Assembly (NCBI GenBank): GCA_022791915.1
Contig: JAAWAB010000010.1
Coordinates: 1-36,251, forward strand
DNA: 36,251 bases
Direction of reading: 5' to 3'
From: Clostridia bacterium
GTDB lineage: Bacteria; Bacillota; Clostridia; Christensenellales; Pumilibacteraceae
The notes beneath the pieces are model-generated. The model saw only the letters and a list, made by a program, of their open reading frames with translations. It did no database searches and was not told the DNA's origin. The number at the start of each line of letters is the position of its first letter. Positions within the stretch are counted from its first letter, which is position 1. A program made the position numbers and the translations under genes. Positions 8,435 through 16,822 of this stretch are shown here, piece after piece.

Positions 8435-9736
8435 ATGAAAAATTCGTTGAAAAGATGGCTGACCGTTCTCGCCGCGCTTATCGTGTGCTTTTCGTTTATA
8501 GGTTGTATGGCGCCCGAAGGCGGAAAAGGGTATGCCGGACCGGCAATTCCCGACAGTATGGGAGATGAACGCGACGAAACAAGCGACGAAACGGACGACA
8601 AAGACAGCGTGGATTTGCAAAGACCGGTCAAAAAGCAGTTGACGGCGGCGGAATGGAACGATTTGAAAAACTACGAGTATTGGCAGAGTCTGTTTGCCGC
8701 GTCCCGCGCGCAGGAGAGCAACGGGCAAAATGAAGGGCAAGAACCCGCGCGCGAAGGAATTTTCCACCGTTATGAAAACGACCGCAAAGGATTGGATACC
8801 CGATTTATGCGGGAAATCGAAGTGATAACGGCGGACGGCGCGAAGGCGGCGGGTGCGAAAGTGTATTTGTTGGGCGGAGAAGCGGTGCTTTTCGAGGCTG
8901 TGACGGACGCAAGCGGAAAAGCGTTTGTATTCGGAGAAAACGCAACCGACGTGCAAGCCGAAAGCGGCAGATATGCGGCAAAAGTTCCGCTTGCCGAAAC
9001 GGGTATCACCCGAATTGCGCTTGCGGGGCAAGACGAAAAGCCGAACGAAATCGAAATCATGTTTGTTGTAGACACAACGGGTTCGATGGGTGACGAGCTT
9101 TCGTATCTCAAAAAAGAATTTTCGGGCGTGATTCGCAGGGTGCGCACGGCGTCGGACGCCGCAATCAAAGTGGGGCTTGTGTTCTATCGCGATTACGACG
9201 AGCCCAAGCGCAGTTATCTTTCCCGTCCGTTTGATTTTGCGGACGTTTCGGACGAAAGCGGATTGCTTGCGGTACTCGGGAACATTAACGCGCAGAGCAC
9301 CGACGGCGGCGGCGATTATCCCGAAGCGGTGGAACACGCGCTCGATACGGCGGTGCGCATGCAGTGGTCGAGCGGCGCAAGCACCAAACTGTTGTTCCAT
9401 GTGTTGGACGCTCCCTATCACGACACGGCGCAATACCAAGATACGTTTGCGGCGGCGGTTCGCACGGCGGCGGGAAAGGGAATCCGCATCATTCCCGTGG
9501 CGGCGAGCGGACTGGATACGCTGGGGCAATACATCATGCGCAGTGCGGCAATGCTGACGGGCGGCACGTATGCCTTTTTGACCGACGATTCGGGAATCGG
9601 CGATTCGCACGAAGAACCCGAAGTGGGCGGTTACACGGTGGAATATTTAAGTGACCTTTTGGTGCGTCTTACCGTGGGATACCACACGGGAAAAATGGCA
9701 TTGCCCGTACACTGGACGCAATCGCCCGAATATTGA
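8435..9736 (+). CDS. Lipoprotein with von Willebrand factor A domain
   Basis: The 433-residue product has a signal peptide with lipobox FIGC (Cys24), an acidic linker rich in D, E and S (about 38-60), an intermediate region, and a vWA domain from about residue 205 to 400. The metal-ion-dependent adhesion site is visible as DTTGS (213-217), with a later GGGDYPEA segment typical of the second MIDAS loop. These domains bind protein ligands through a divalent cation, on the outer membrane face in this case. The start at 8435 is chosen because AAGGAGG lies 8 nt upstream and the signal peptide begins there; an ATG at 8411 in the same frame falls inside the leader hairpin and has no ribosome site. 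The partner protein is not evident from neighbours. Confidence 0.85.
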   Translation: MKNSLKRWLTVLAALIVCFSFIGCMAPEGGKGYAGPAIPDSMGDERDETSDETDDKDSVDLQRPVKKQLTAAEWNDLKNYEYWQSLFAASRAQESNGQNEGQEPAREGIFHRYENDRKGLDTRFMREIEVITADGAKAAGAKVYLLGGEAVLFEAVTDASGKAFVFGENATDVQAESGRYAAKVPLAETGITRIALAGQDEKPNEIEIMFVVDTTGSMGDELSYLKKEFSGVIRRVRTASDAAIKVGLVFYRDYDEPKRSYLSRPFDFADVSDESGLLAVLGNINAQSTDGGGDYPEAVEHALDTAVRMQWSSGASTKLLFHVLDAPYHDTAQYQDTFAAAVRTAAGKGIRIIPVAASGLDTLGQYIMRSAAMLTGGTYAFLTDDSGIGDSHEEPEVGGYTVEYLSDLLVRLTVGYHTGKMALPVHWTQSPEY

Positions 9737-9792
9737 AATTTGCCTGAATGTTGCGATATATCGGCAAAATACACGGGAGAGCGTATAAAAAC

Positions 9793-9821
9793 TTGCTTTT
9801 CTGTTTGTGCGGTGTTATACT
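9793..9821 (+). promoter_or_regulatory. Promoter of the ROK gene, leaderless arrangement
   Basis: TTGCTT (9793-9798), 17-bp spacer, TATACT (9816-9821). A start about 7 nt after the -10 box falls on the ATG at 9828, and no Shine-Dalgarno precedes that ATG. Confidence 0.7.
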
Positions 9822-9827
9822 GAACAT

Positions 9828-10784
9828 ATGATATGTATGGGGTTAGACATAGGCGGCACGAAATGTGCCGTAAGCGTAGGAAAGACGGACGGCGGCGCCG
9901 TGCGTCTTTTTGTGCGGGAAGAAGTGCCTACCCGAAATTCGCCCCAAGAAACGTTTGCGCTACTTACTCCCGCCATTCGTGCATTTATGCACGATTATCC
10001 GGTAGCGCGGGCGGGAATTTCGTGCGGCGGTCCGCTCGATTCGGAACGCGGCGTCATTCTTTCGCCGCCCAATCTGCGGGGGTGGCACGGGTTTTGCATT
10101 ACCGAATACGTGCGCTCTGTTTACGGACTTGCGTCGCGGTTGGAAAACGACGCCAACGCTTGCGCGCTTGCCGAGTGGAAATTCGGTGCGGGGCGGGGCA
10201 CGCGCAACATGATTTTTCTCACGTTCGGCACGGGGTTGGGCGCGGGACTTATATTAGACGGACGATTATATAGCGGCACGAACGGCAATGCGGGCGAAGT
10301 GGGGCACATGCGTTTGGAAAAGTCGGGTCCCGTAGGATTCGGTAAGGCGGGGTCGTTTGAAGGATTTTGCAGCGGCGGCGGCATCGCGGCGCTTGCCGAA
10401 CGAATGGCGAGCAAATTACCCGAAATGCCTGCGTGCATTACGGATATGGGCGGTTACGGAAACGTGACAACCAAAAAACTCGCGCAGGCGGCGCGTGCGG
10501 GCGACGATTTTGCCAAAAAGGTGTTTGCGGCAAGCGGAGCGCGGTTGGGGCGCGGACTCGCCGTGTTGGTGGATATTCTCAATCCCGAAGTAATTGTACT
10601 CGGCGGGGTGTTTATGCGTTCGTCCGACTTGCTTGTGCCCGCCATGGAAAAAACGCTTGTTCGCGAGGCGCTGACGGAAAGTTTGCGGGTGTGTCGCGTG
10701 TTGCCTGCGGAATTGAAAGAGAATATAGGAGATTATGCCGCATTGGCGGTTGCGGAATCATACGCGCAGGGAGATATACAATGA
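9828..10784 (+). CDS. ROK family sugar kinase
   Basis: A 318-residue ROK protein without a DNA-binding N-terminus, so a kinase and not a repressor. It phosphorylates a hexose or similar sugar with ATP. The phosphate-1 loop LDIGGTK (6-12), the ENDAN motif with the catalytic Asp108, the GTGLGAG loop and GEVGH (156-160) are present. The zinc site of ROK proteins is normally CxCGxxGCxE; here the equivalent stretch is VGFGKAGSFE (169-178), with all three cysteines replaced by V, F and S. The sugar cannot be predicted. Its TGA overlaps the ATG of the GmhA-like isomerase (ATGA), so the two enzymes are translationally coupled and probably consecutive. ATG 9837 is an alternative start. Confidence 0.85.
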   Translation: MICMGLDIGGTKCAVSVGKTDGGAVRLFVREEVPTRNSPQETFALLTPAIRAFMHDYPVARAGISCGGPLDSERGVILSPPNLRGWHGFCITEYVRSVYGLASRLENDANACALAEWKFGAGRGTRNMIFLTFGTGLGAGLILDGRLYSGTNGNAGEVGHMRLEKSGPVGFGKAGSFEGFCSGGGIAALAERMASKLPEMPACITDMGGYGNVTTKKLAQAARAGDDFAKKVFAASGARLGRGLAVLVDILNPEVIVLGGVFMRSSDLLVPAMEKTLVREALTESLRVCRVLPAELKENIGDYAALAVAESYAQGDIQ

Positions 10785-11422
10785 AACAGGAAACGGAAAA
10801 AATCTTGTGCGAACTGGGGGAACGGGTTCCCGTTTTGAACAATACGCTTGGCTCGGTGCGAGCGATGTTCGATGCGTTATATAATAGCTATGCGGGCGGC
10901 GGCAGATTGTATCTGTGCGGCAACGGCGGCAGTGCGTCCGACTGCGAGCATATTGCGGGCGAGCTTCTCAAAAATTTTCGATTACGTCGTTCGATTTCTA
11001 CGCAGTATCGGGAAAAATTGTTGCGGTTCGGCGAAACGGGTGCGCGGCTTGCGGAGAAACTGGAAGGCAGTTTGCCCGTAGTGTCGCTGTGCGGACATCC
11101 CGCTTTCACCACGGCGTTTGCCAACGATAAAGACCCGCAGCTTTCGTTTGCGCAACAGGTGAGCGCGCTGGGAAGGGCGGACGACGTTTTGCTCACGCTG
11201 TCTACGTCGGGAAATTCGGAGAACTGCGTATTGGCGGCGGTGGCGGCAAAAGCGAAAGGCATGCGCGTGTTGTTTTTGGGCGGCGGCAGCGGCGGCAAAC
11301 TCAAAGAAATTGCCGACGTGTCGGTGATTGTGCCCGAAAAGGAAACGTTCAAAGTACAGGAACTGCACCTGCCTGTATATCACTGCTTGTGCGCCATGCT
11401 CGAAAACGAATTTTTCGGGTAA
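10781..11422 (+). CDS. SIS-domain phosphosugar isomerase, GmhA-like
   Basis: A 213-residue SIS protein closest in pattern to sedoheptulose-7-phosphate isomerase (GmhA) and its relative DiaA. The phosphate-binding loop is CGNGGSASD (46-54) and the second SIS motif is STSGNSEN (141-148). Four residues fit the metal site of GmhA: His57 and Glu61 spaced as H-x3-E, and Gln193 and His201 spaced as Q-x7-H. That makes an enzyme more likely than a DiaA-type replication regulator. Coupled to the ROK kinase, it could belong to a heptose or other phosphosugar route, but no heptose kinase of the HldE or HddA type is next to it. A strong terminator follows. Confidence 0.8.
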   Translation: MKQETEKILCELGERVPVLNNTLGSVRAMFDALYNSYAGGGRLYLCGNGGSASDCEHIAGELLKNFRLRRSISTQYREKLLRFGETGARLAEKLEGSLPVVSLCGHPAFTTAFANDKDPQLSFAQQVSALGRADDVLLTLSTSGNSENCVLAAVAAKAKGMRVLFLGGGSGGKLKEIADVSVIVPEKETFKVQELHLPVYHCLCAMLENEFFG

Positions 11423-11441
11423 AAGAGAAGGAAAGATACAA

Positions 11442-11480
11442 AAAAGAGAGTATGCGTCGGGGCGGTGCGTACTCTTTTTT
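11442..11480 (+). terminator. Rho-independent terminator after the isomerase gene
   Basis: GAGTATGC (11448-11455) pairs with GCGTACTC (11467-11474) and the stem is extended outward by an A-run pairing with T(6) at 11475-11480. The loop is GC-rich. Confidence 0.85.
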
Positions 11481-11694
11481 CTTTTTCGGGTTACCGCATG
11501 ACGGGGCAAAATTTGCGGTACGGCGCGGTTTGAGCGGGAAATGCGCCCCAAAGAGCGATTTTGCGTATAATCTGTCGAAAAAGGGCGAACGCGCGAAAAC
11601 GGGGCGATTTCGGGGTAAAACCGAACGCTTGTTTTGTCAAGCGTTTTGCCCGCGTTTTTTCAAAATTTAATTATCTTTTTTTATGGGAAATCTA
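11481..11694. other. Intergenic stretch with no supported gene
   Basis: Between the terminator and the nrdD promoter I see no ribosome site with a plausible frame. One frame is open through 11389-11670 but starts inside the preceding gene and runs through its terminator. Confidence 0.6.
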
Positions 11695-11724
11695 TTGACA
11701 CGGGCGGCTTTACGGTAGTATAAT
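11695..11724 (+). promoter_or_regulatory. Sigma-A promoter of nrdD
   Basis: TTGACA (11695-11700), 18-bp spacer, TATAAT (11719-11724), both consensus. Transcription should begin near 11731, giving a leader of about 130 nt before the nrdD ATG. Confidence 0.85.
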
Positions 11725-11749
11725 CAAACCACTCGCCGAGAAAAGGGCA

Positions 11750-11809
11750 ACAATATTTAGTATTTTTGGGCGGGGAAAATACGAGAACAAATCAATATAT
11801 GGTATTTTT
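11750..11809 (+). promoter_or_regulatory. Pair of NrdR-box-like repeats in the nrdD leader
   Basis: CAATATTTAGTATTTTT (11751-11767) and CAATATATGGTATTTTT (11793-11809) are near-identical and exactly 42 bp apart, four helical turns. Counting from 11750 and 11792, they match 10-11 of 16 positions of the NrdR box as I remember it (ACAC-W-ATATAT-W-GTGT). Binding by the NrdR repressor would fit nrdD control, but NrdR boxes are more often three turns apart, so this is a candidate only. Confidence 0.4.
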
Positions 11810-11863
11810 TTGCTTTTTGCATCATAAACACAAAACGCAGAACTTATCGGAGGAGGACTACGT

Positions 11864-14197
11864 ATGGAAGAAATTGTAAAACGTGACGGACGAAAGGTGA
11901 AATTCGAGCGCGCCAAGATTGCGTCGGCGATTGCCAAAGCGCTCAAAGCCGCCAAGGTGAGCAACGTCAAACAAGCGGAATCGCTTGCCGAACAGGTGGA
12001 AAAGAGCTTTGCGCCCGATTATGTGCCCACCGTGGAAGAAGTACAGGATAAAGTGGAAGCCGTTCTGATTGAGAACGGATTGGTGCGCACTGCCAAAGAA
12101 TATATTCTGTATCGCGCCGAACGCACGCGGATTCGGGAATCGAATACCCGACTGATTCGCACGCTCGACGAACTCACGTTCAAAGAGGCGCGCGAGAACG
12201 ACGTCAAACGCGAAAACGCCAACATAGACGGCGATACCGCTATGGGCACCATGCTCAAATACGGCAGTGAGAGCGCCAAACAGTTCTACGAAATGTGTGT
12301 ACTCAATCCCCGCCACAGCGAGATGCACAAAAGCGGCGACATACATATTCACGACCTGGACTTTCTCACGCTTACTACCACGTGTTGCCAGATTGACCTT
12401 GACAGACTGTTCACGGGCGGATTTTCCACGGGACACGGATTTTTGCGCGAACCCAATCATATTGCGTCGTATGCGTCGCTTGCCTGTATTGCGGTGCAGA
12501 GCAATCAGAACGACCAGCACGGCGGGCAGAGTATTCCCAATTTCGACTATGATTTGGCGCCCGGCGTGGCGAAAACGTATGCCAAAAACTACCGCGACAA
12601 TTTAGGGCGCGCGCTCGAATTACTGTCGGGCGACCGCGCGGCGACGGATATTGCCATTTCGGTATTCGAGCAACTCAAAGCGCAAAATCTCACGCCTATA
12701 CTCGATAACAACAACGGTTATGCCGAAAAAGAAGCCGAATTGTTGGGCGAAAACTTTAAGTCCGACGTGGTGAAGAAAGCGCAGGAGTTTGCGCTCGAAC
12801 GTGCATTGCCCGAAACGGAACGCGCCACTTATCAGGCAATGGAAGCGTTGGTGCACAACTTAAATACCATGCATTCCCGTGCGGGCGCGCAGATTCCGTT
12901 CTCTTCTATCAACTACGGCACCGATACGTCGAGCGAAGGCAGAATGTTGGTAAAGAATTTGCTCAAAGCTACCGAGTCGGGCTTGGGCAACGGAGAAACA
13001 CCCATTTTCCCCATACAGATATTCAAGGTGAAAGAAGGCGTCAACTACAATCCCGGCGACCCCAACTACGATTTGTTCATGCTTTCGTGCGAATGCAGCG
13101 CCAAACGGTTGTTCCCCAACTTTTCGTTTATCGACGCGCCGTTCAATCTGCAATATTACGTTCCCGGCAGAAAGGAAACGGAGATTGCGTATATGGGTTG
13201 CCGCACGCGCGTTATCGGCAACACCTACGACCCGTCGAATGAAATCGTTACGGGCAGAGGCAATTTGAGCTTTACGTCGGTGAACTTGCCGCGCCTTGCC
13301 ATTAAAAGCAAAGGCAACGTGGAATTGTTCTTCGAACAACTCGACCGCGTAATCGACGTAGTGATTGACCAGCTTTTGGAGCGGTTTGCCATTCAGGCGA
13401 AGAAGAAGGTGAAAAACTATCCCTTCCTGATGGGGCAAGGCGTATGGCTGGGTTCCGAAAAACTTGGCCCCGAAGATACGGTGGGGGAAGTGCTCAAACA
13501 GGGTACGCTCACGTGCGGGTTTATCGGGTTGGCGGAATGTTTGAAATCGCTTATCGGCAAGCACCACGGCGAATCGGAAGAAGCGCAAAATCTCGGTTTG
13601 GAAATCGTGGGACACATGCGCAAGCGCATGGACGAGGCAACCGAAAAGACGGGGCTCAATTTCTCGTTGATTGCCACGCCCGCCGAAGGATTGAGCGGCA
13701 GATTCGTGCGAATCGACGCCAAAAAATACGGCAAAATCCCCGGTATTACCGACCGCGACTATTATACCAATTCGTTCCACGTGCCCGTTTACTATAAGAT
13801 TTCGGCGTTTGACAAAATCCGTTTGGAAGCGCCCTATCATGCGCTCACCAACGGCGGACATATTTCCTATGTGGAGTTGGACGGCGACACCGTGAACAAC
13901 GTGGAAGCGTTTATGAAAGTGATTCGCTACATGAAGGAATGCAACATCGGATACGGTTCGATTAACCACCCCGTAGACCGCGACCCGTATTGCGGCTATA
14001 CGGGCGTAATCGGCGATACCTGCCCCAAGTGCGGCAGAAAGGAAACGGACGGTGATTTCGGCTTTGAACGGATTCGCAGAATCACGGGATATCTCGTGGG
14101 TACGCTCGAACGATTCAATAACGCCAAAGCGGCGGAAGAGCGCGACCGCGTGAAACACGGATTGGGCGACGGCGCAATAAAAGGCAAGAAGAAATAA
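11864..14197 (+). CDS. nrdD: Anaerobic ribonucleoside-triphosphate reductase (class III)
   Basis: The 777-residue glycyl radical enzyme reduces ribonucleoside triphosphates to deoxynucleotides without oxygen. It starts with an ATP-cone regulatory domain (about 1-95, KRDGRKVKFERAKI). The barrel core includes NTMHSRAGAQIPFSS and the cysteine region FMLSCECSAKRLFPN. Near the C-terminus are the zinc-type cysteines Cys710, Cys720 and Cys723 (CGYTG, CPKCG) and the radical loop RITGYLVGT with Gly742. It is full length for the family. TCGGAGGAGGACT precedes the ATG. It is followed by nrdG, which makes the radical, with a 104-nt gap holding a hairpin. Presence of this pair without class I or II genes nearby supports an anaerobic host. 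Confidence 0.97.
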   Translation: MEEIVKRDGRKVKFERAKIASAIAKALKAAKVSNVKQAESLAEQVEKSFAPDYVPTVEEVQDKVEAVLIENGLVRTAKEYILYRAERTRIRESNTRLIRTLDELTFKEARENDVKRENANIDGDTAMGTMLKYGSESAKQFYEMCVLNPRHSEMHKSGDIHIHDLDFLTLTTTCCQIDLDRLFTGGFSTGHGFLREPNHIASYASLACIAVQSNQNDQHGGQSIPNFDYDLAPGVAKTYAKNYRDNLGRALELLSGDRAATDIAISVFEQLKAQNLTPILDNNNGYAEKEAELLGENFKSDVVKKAQEFALERALPETERATYQAMEALVHNLNTMHSRAGAQIPFSSINYGTDTSSEGRMLVKNLLKATESGLGNGETPIFPIQIFKVKEGVNYNPGDPNYDLFMLSCECSAKRLFPNFSFIDAPFNLQYYVPGRKETEIAYMGCRTRVIGNTYDPSNEIVTGRGNLSFTSVNLPRLAIKSKGNVELFFEQLDRVIDVVIDQLLERFAIQAKKKVKNYPFLMGQGVWLGSEKLGPEDTVGEVLKQGTLTCGFIGLAECLKSLIGKHHGESEEAQNLGLEIVGHMRKRMDEATEKTGLNFSLIATPAEGLSGRFVRIDAKKYGKIPGITDRDYYTNSFHVPVYYKISAFDKIRLEAPYHALTNGGHISYVELDGDTVNNVEAFMKVIRYMKECNIGYGSINHPVDRDPYCGYTGVIGDTCPKCGRKETDGDFGFERIRRITGYLVGTLERFNNAKAAEERDRVKHGLGDGAIKGKKK

Positions 14198-14216
14198 CGG
14201 CGTACCGCTGTGCGAT

Positions 14217-14265
14217 AAGGCGACGGGGTTTGGGCACTGTGTGCGCGTCCGCGTCGCCTTTTGTT
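14217..14265 (+). terminator. Hairpin between nrdD and nrdG
   Basis: AAGGCGACG (14217-14225) pairs with CGTCGCCTT (14252-14260); an inner GCAC/GTGC stem lies in the loop, and TTTTGTTT follows. It looks like a partial terminator that would lower nrdG expression relative to nrdD. Confidence 0.7.
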
Positions 14266-14301
14266 TGGCGGCGGAAAGAAATTTTCCGAAGGGGATAAAA
14301 C

Positions 14302-14826
14302 ATGGAAAACGGGAACAAAGAAAAATTTGTTCGGCTTGCCGATATCGTGCCCGAATCGGTGGTGGACGGCAAGGGAATTCGCATGACGGTCTTCGTGCAG
14401 GGGTGCAGACATGCCTGCGCGGGGTGTCATAATCCCACCACGTGGGACGAAAACGGCGGGGAAGTGGTGCCGCTTTCGTTTATTACGGACATGGCGGAAA
14501 AAAATCCGCTGTTGGACGGACTGACGTTTTCGGGCGGCGAGCCGTTTTTACAGCCCGCGCCTTTGTGCGCGTTGGCAAAGTGGTGCCATGCGCGTGCTTT
14601 GAACGTTTGGTGTTATTCGGGGTATACCTATGAACAGTTGCGGCAAATGGGAGAGAACGACGTAGACGTTGCCGCCCTTTTGAACGAAATCGACGTGCTT
14701 GTGGACGGACCGTTTGTGGAAAAAGAAAAAGATTTGATGCTTGCTTTTCGCGGGTCGCGCAATCAGCGCGTGCTCGATATGCGTAGGTCGCGCGAGCAAA
14801 ATAAACCCGTATTGCTGATGGTGTAA
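14302..14826 (+). CDS. nrdG: Anaerobic NrdD-activating radical SAM protein
   Basis: A 174-residue radical SAM enzyme that uses a 4Fe-4S cluster and S-adenosylmethionine to put the glycyl radical on NrdD. The cluster cysteines are Cys35, Cys39 and Cys42 in CRHACAGC, the expected CxxxCxxC. TFSGGEPFLQP is the SAM-binding GGE motif. Length is normal for NrdG. The start has GAAGGGGAT upstream. Expression probably comes by read-through from nrdD past the 14217-14260 hairpin, and a terminator follows at 14863. Confidence 0.95.
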   Translation: MENGNKEKFVRLADIVPESVVDGKGIRMTVFVQGCRHACAGCHNPTTWDENGGEVVPLSFITDMAEKNPLLDGLTFSGGEPFLQPAPLCALAKWCHARALNVWCYSGYTYEQLRQMGENDVDVAALLNEIDVLVDGPFVEKEKDLMLAFRGSRNQRVLDMRRSREQNKPVLLMV

Positions 14827-14862
14827 AAGATTGCGCCGCGAAAGAAAATATACGGAGAAATC

Positions 14863-14901
14863 AAACGATACGGATACCTGTATGCCGTGTCGTTTTTCTT
14901 T
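14863..14901 (+). terminator. Terminator after nrdG
   Basis: AAACGATACGG (14863-14873) pairs with CCGTGTCGTTT (14885-14895), with one G-U pair, followed by TTCTTTT. Confidence 0.85.
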
Positions 14902-14943
14902 TGTACGATTCGGCAAAATCGGCGTGAAAAGCAACCGAGATGC

Positions 14944-14972
14944 TTGCGTAATCGGGCAATTTGTGCTACAAT
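14944..14972 (+). promoter_or_regulatory. Sigma-A promoter of the cyclophilin gene
   Basis: TTGCGT (14944-14949), 17-bp spacer, TACAAT (14967-14972). Transcription should start near 14979, giving a leader of about 65 nt. Confidence 0.75.
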
Positions 14973-15043
14973 ACCCATATCAATATGCGTGCGGGACAAA
15001 ACGGGCAATAAACCCAATCGGACGCAAACAGGAGAGTAAATAT

Positions 15044-15565
15044 ATGGAAGAAATCGTAAAAATTACTATCGTGTTGGAAGACGGCGACGAAATGAATTTT
15101 GATTTGTATCCCCAAGCCGCGCCCGTTACGGTGAAGAATTTCACGGAACTTGCGAACAAAAAGTTTTTCGACGGCTTGTGTTTTCACCGCGTGATTGACG
15201 GCTTTATGATTCAGGGCGGCGGTATGTTGCATACGCCGCACGGACTCATGCCCAAGGAAGGCGCAAAAACCATTCGCGGCGAATTTGCGTCTAACGGATT
15301 CGATAATCCGATTAAGCACACGGCGGGTACCATTTCTATGGCGCGCACGCAGGTAAAAGATTCGGCGTCCAGTCAGTTTTTCATTTGTGTGGCGGATACC
15401 CCTTTTCTCGACGGCGAATACGCGGCGTTCGGCAAGGTATCCGACCAAAAGAGCCTTGACAAAGCGATTGCGGTGGGCAAGGTGCGCACGGGCAATATGG
15501 GCTATTACGGCGATGTGCCTCTTTCGCCCGTGGTGATTCGCAGTATCCGCGTGGTAAAAGACTGA
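15044..15565 (+). CDS. Cyclophilin-type peptidyl-prolyl cis-trans isomerase
   Basis: A 173-residue single-domain cyclophilin that catalyses proline isomerisation in protein folding. It has FHRVI (47-51, catalytic Arg49), IQGGG, the A-G-T-I-S-M-A segment with SSQFFI (109-114), and the loop FLDGEYAAFGKV where the usual tryptophan is Tyr126. A Tyr or His there is common in bacterial forms. There is no signal peptide, so it is cytoplasmic. ATG 15044 is preceded by AGGAGAG, and the frame extending further upstream would run across the nrdG terminator and this gene's own promoter. The flavin-reductase-like gene follows 35 nt downstream and may share the transcript. Confidence 0.93.
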   Translation: MEEIVKITIVLEDGDEMNFDLYPQAAPVTVKNFTELANKKFFDGLCFHRVIDGFMIQGGGMLHTPHGLMPKEGAKTIRGEFASNGFDNPIKHTAGTISMARTQVKDSASSQFFICVADTPFLDGEYAAFGKVSDQKSLDKAIAVGKVRTGNMGYYGDVPLSPVVIRSIRVVKD

Positions 15566-15600
15566 CCGAGCGGTAAAATCCGATACGGAGTGAAGGAAAT

Positions 15601-16092
15601 ATGTTTTTGACGGCAGAACAACGAAAGAAGCTGATGAGCGCGCTTGCGGGCGGGTTGTTCGTTACGTGCGGTAAAGAAAAGCCGAATATCATGACGACGC
15701 ACTGGGGCGCGTTGGGCGCATTCTGGCACAAACAGGTATTTGTGCTTCCTGTGCGCGCGGGCAAGCGCAGCCACGAAATTTTGGCGGAAACGGGCAGTTT
15801 TGCCGTGTCGGTGCCCACTACCGATATGCGTAACGAAATCATGCTGTGCGACACCATGAGCGGCTATGCCGTAAACAAATTCGAAGCGCTGCATCTGCAC
15901 CCCAAACGTGCCCGCAAAATTCCCGCTTATGTGCTCGGAGAGTGCGGACTCATTCTCGAATGTAAAGTTGTATACACCGCTACCGCAGAAGACGGGAGTG
16001 CGGACGACGCGCTCAAAGCGGACATGTACAACGGTAAGCAGTATCATACCATGTTTTTCGGTGAAATCATCGACTGTTACGAACACAAATGA
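15601..16092 (+). CDS. Flavin reductase-like (FMN-binding split barrel) protein
   Basis: The 163-residue product fits the flavin reductase/flavoredoxin-like family: an FMN-binding split barrel with a T-T-H-W-G-A-L segment (32-38), the strand with P-V-R-A-G-K-R-S-H-E (50-59), and G-S-F-A-V-S-V-P (65-72), which is the most typical motif. In anaerobes these proteins bind FMN and pass electrons to unknown acceptors. The ribosome site is GAAGGAAAT. Its stop overlaps the start of the membrane protein at 16089 (ATGA), so the two are coupled; a redox role linked to that membrane protein is possible but not shown. Confidence 0.75.
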   Translation: MFLTAEQRKKLMSALAGGLFVTCGKEKPNIMTTHWGALGAFWHKQVFVLPVRAGKRSHEILAETGSFAVSVPTTDMRNEIMLCDTMSGYAVNKFEALHLHPKRARKIPAYVLGECGLILECKVVYTATAEDGSADDALKADMYNGKQYHTMFFGEIIDCYEHK

Positions 16093-16769
16093 ACGAGAAA
16101 AAAAGAAATCTGCATATCAGTCATTTTATTCCTTTTTTCGCGATGATGGCGGCGGCGGTCATCACGGTAATTTGCTATACGTTTACGGCGGAAAAGCGGG
16201 AGTTTATGGATTATCTTGCGGTAATCGGCGTGGCAATGGTACCGCTGTTGTTTCCGCTGTATACCTTGCTGTTCGGGCGTACGTTGCCGCCGTTTGTCTG
16301 CATAATGATTTGCGTCCACATGTTTGTGTCCGCCAATCTGGGTACGGCGTTTAAGTTATACGACGTTTTTTTGTGGTGGGACTTATTTGCACACGGTTTA
16401 TTCGGATTTAACGCTTGTATTGCGGCGTTTGTGATTGCGCGCGATTTCGGGGAAATTCGCTCGATGTGGGGCGGACTGTTGTTGGCAATGTTCGTAGCCA
16501 TGGGGCTTGCCGCCATGTGGGAGATGATGGAATACATTTGCGATAGAATTACGGGCGGTGACACCCAGCGGGTGGCGGAATCGGTTGTCGCAGGTAAATC
16601 GCCGCTTGCCGATACAATCGAAGATATCACGATTACACTGGCGGGGTGGCTTGTTTTTGCCGTCTTATTTTTAACGGATAATTTGTGTGCGCATAAGATT
16701 TTTCGTAAGCTCGGATTGGTTTCACCGTCCGTGCGGGAAGAAGACGCAGATTCGGAAAATCGGGAATAG
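16089..16769 (+). CDS. Integral membrane protein, YjdF/DUF2238-like pattern
   Basis: A 226-residue protein with about six transmembrane helices. Conserved-looking polar motifs lie at helix ends: WDLFAHGLFGF (97-107), WEMMEYICDRITGGDTQR (144-161) and DTIEDI (175-180). The combination of an H-G-x-x-G-F helix, W-E-x-x-E-Y and D-T-x-x-D is reminiscent of the DUF2238/YjdF membrane family, but I make this link from memory of the pattern. Function is unknown. It is coupled to the flavin-reductase-like gene by a 4-nt overlap and followed 53 nt later by the nucleoside-hydrolase-like gene. Confidence 0.65.
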   Translation: MNEKKRNLHISHFIPFFAMMAAAVITVICYTFTAEKREFMDYLAVIGVAMVPLLFPLYTLLFGRTLPPFVCIMICVHMFVSANLGTAFKLYDVFLWWDLFAHGLFGFNACIAAFVIARDFGEIRSMWGGLLLAMFVAMGLAAMWEMMEYICDRITGGDTQRVAESVVAGKSPLADTIEDITITLAGWLVFAVLFLTDNLCAHKIFRKLGLVSPSVREEDADSENRE

Positions 16770-16822
16770 TACGGTAGGACATTTTCCGCCGTAACAATCG
16801 GCAACAGAGAGGAATCATACGT

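Noticed and set aside
9741-9773. Terminator after the vWA gene
   Set aside because: TTTGCC/GGCAAA is only a 6-bp stem with a long loop and no T-run.
11389-11670. Small gene after the GmhA-like isomerase
   Set aside because: The frame begins inside the isomerase gene, crosses its terminator and has no ribosome site.
12860-14158. Long minus-strand frame opposite nrdD
   Set aside because: nrdD is certain on the plus strand; the antisense product has no family pattern.
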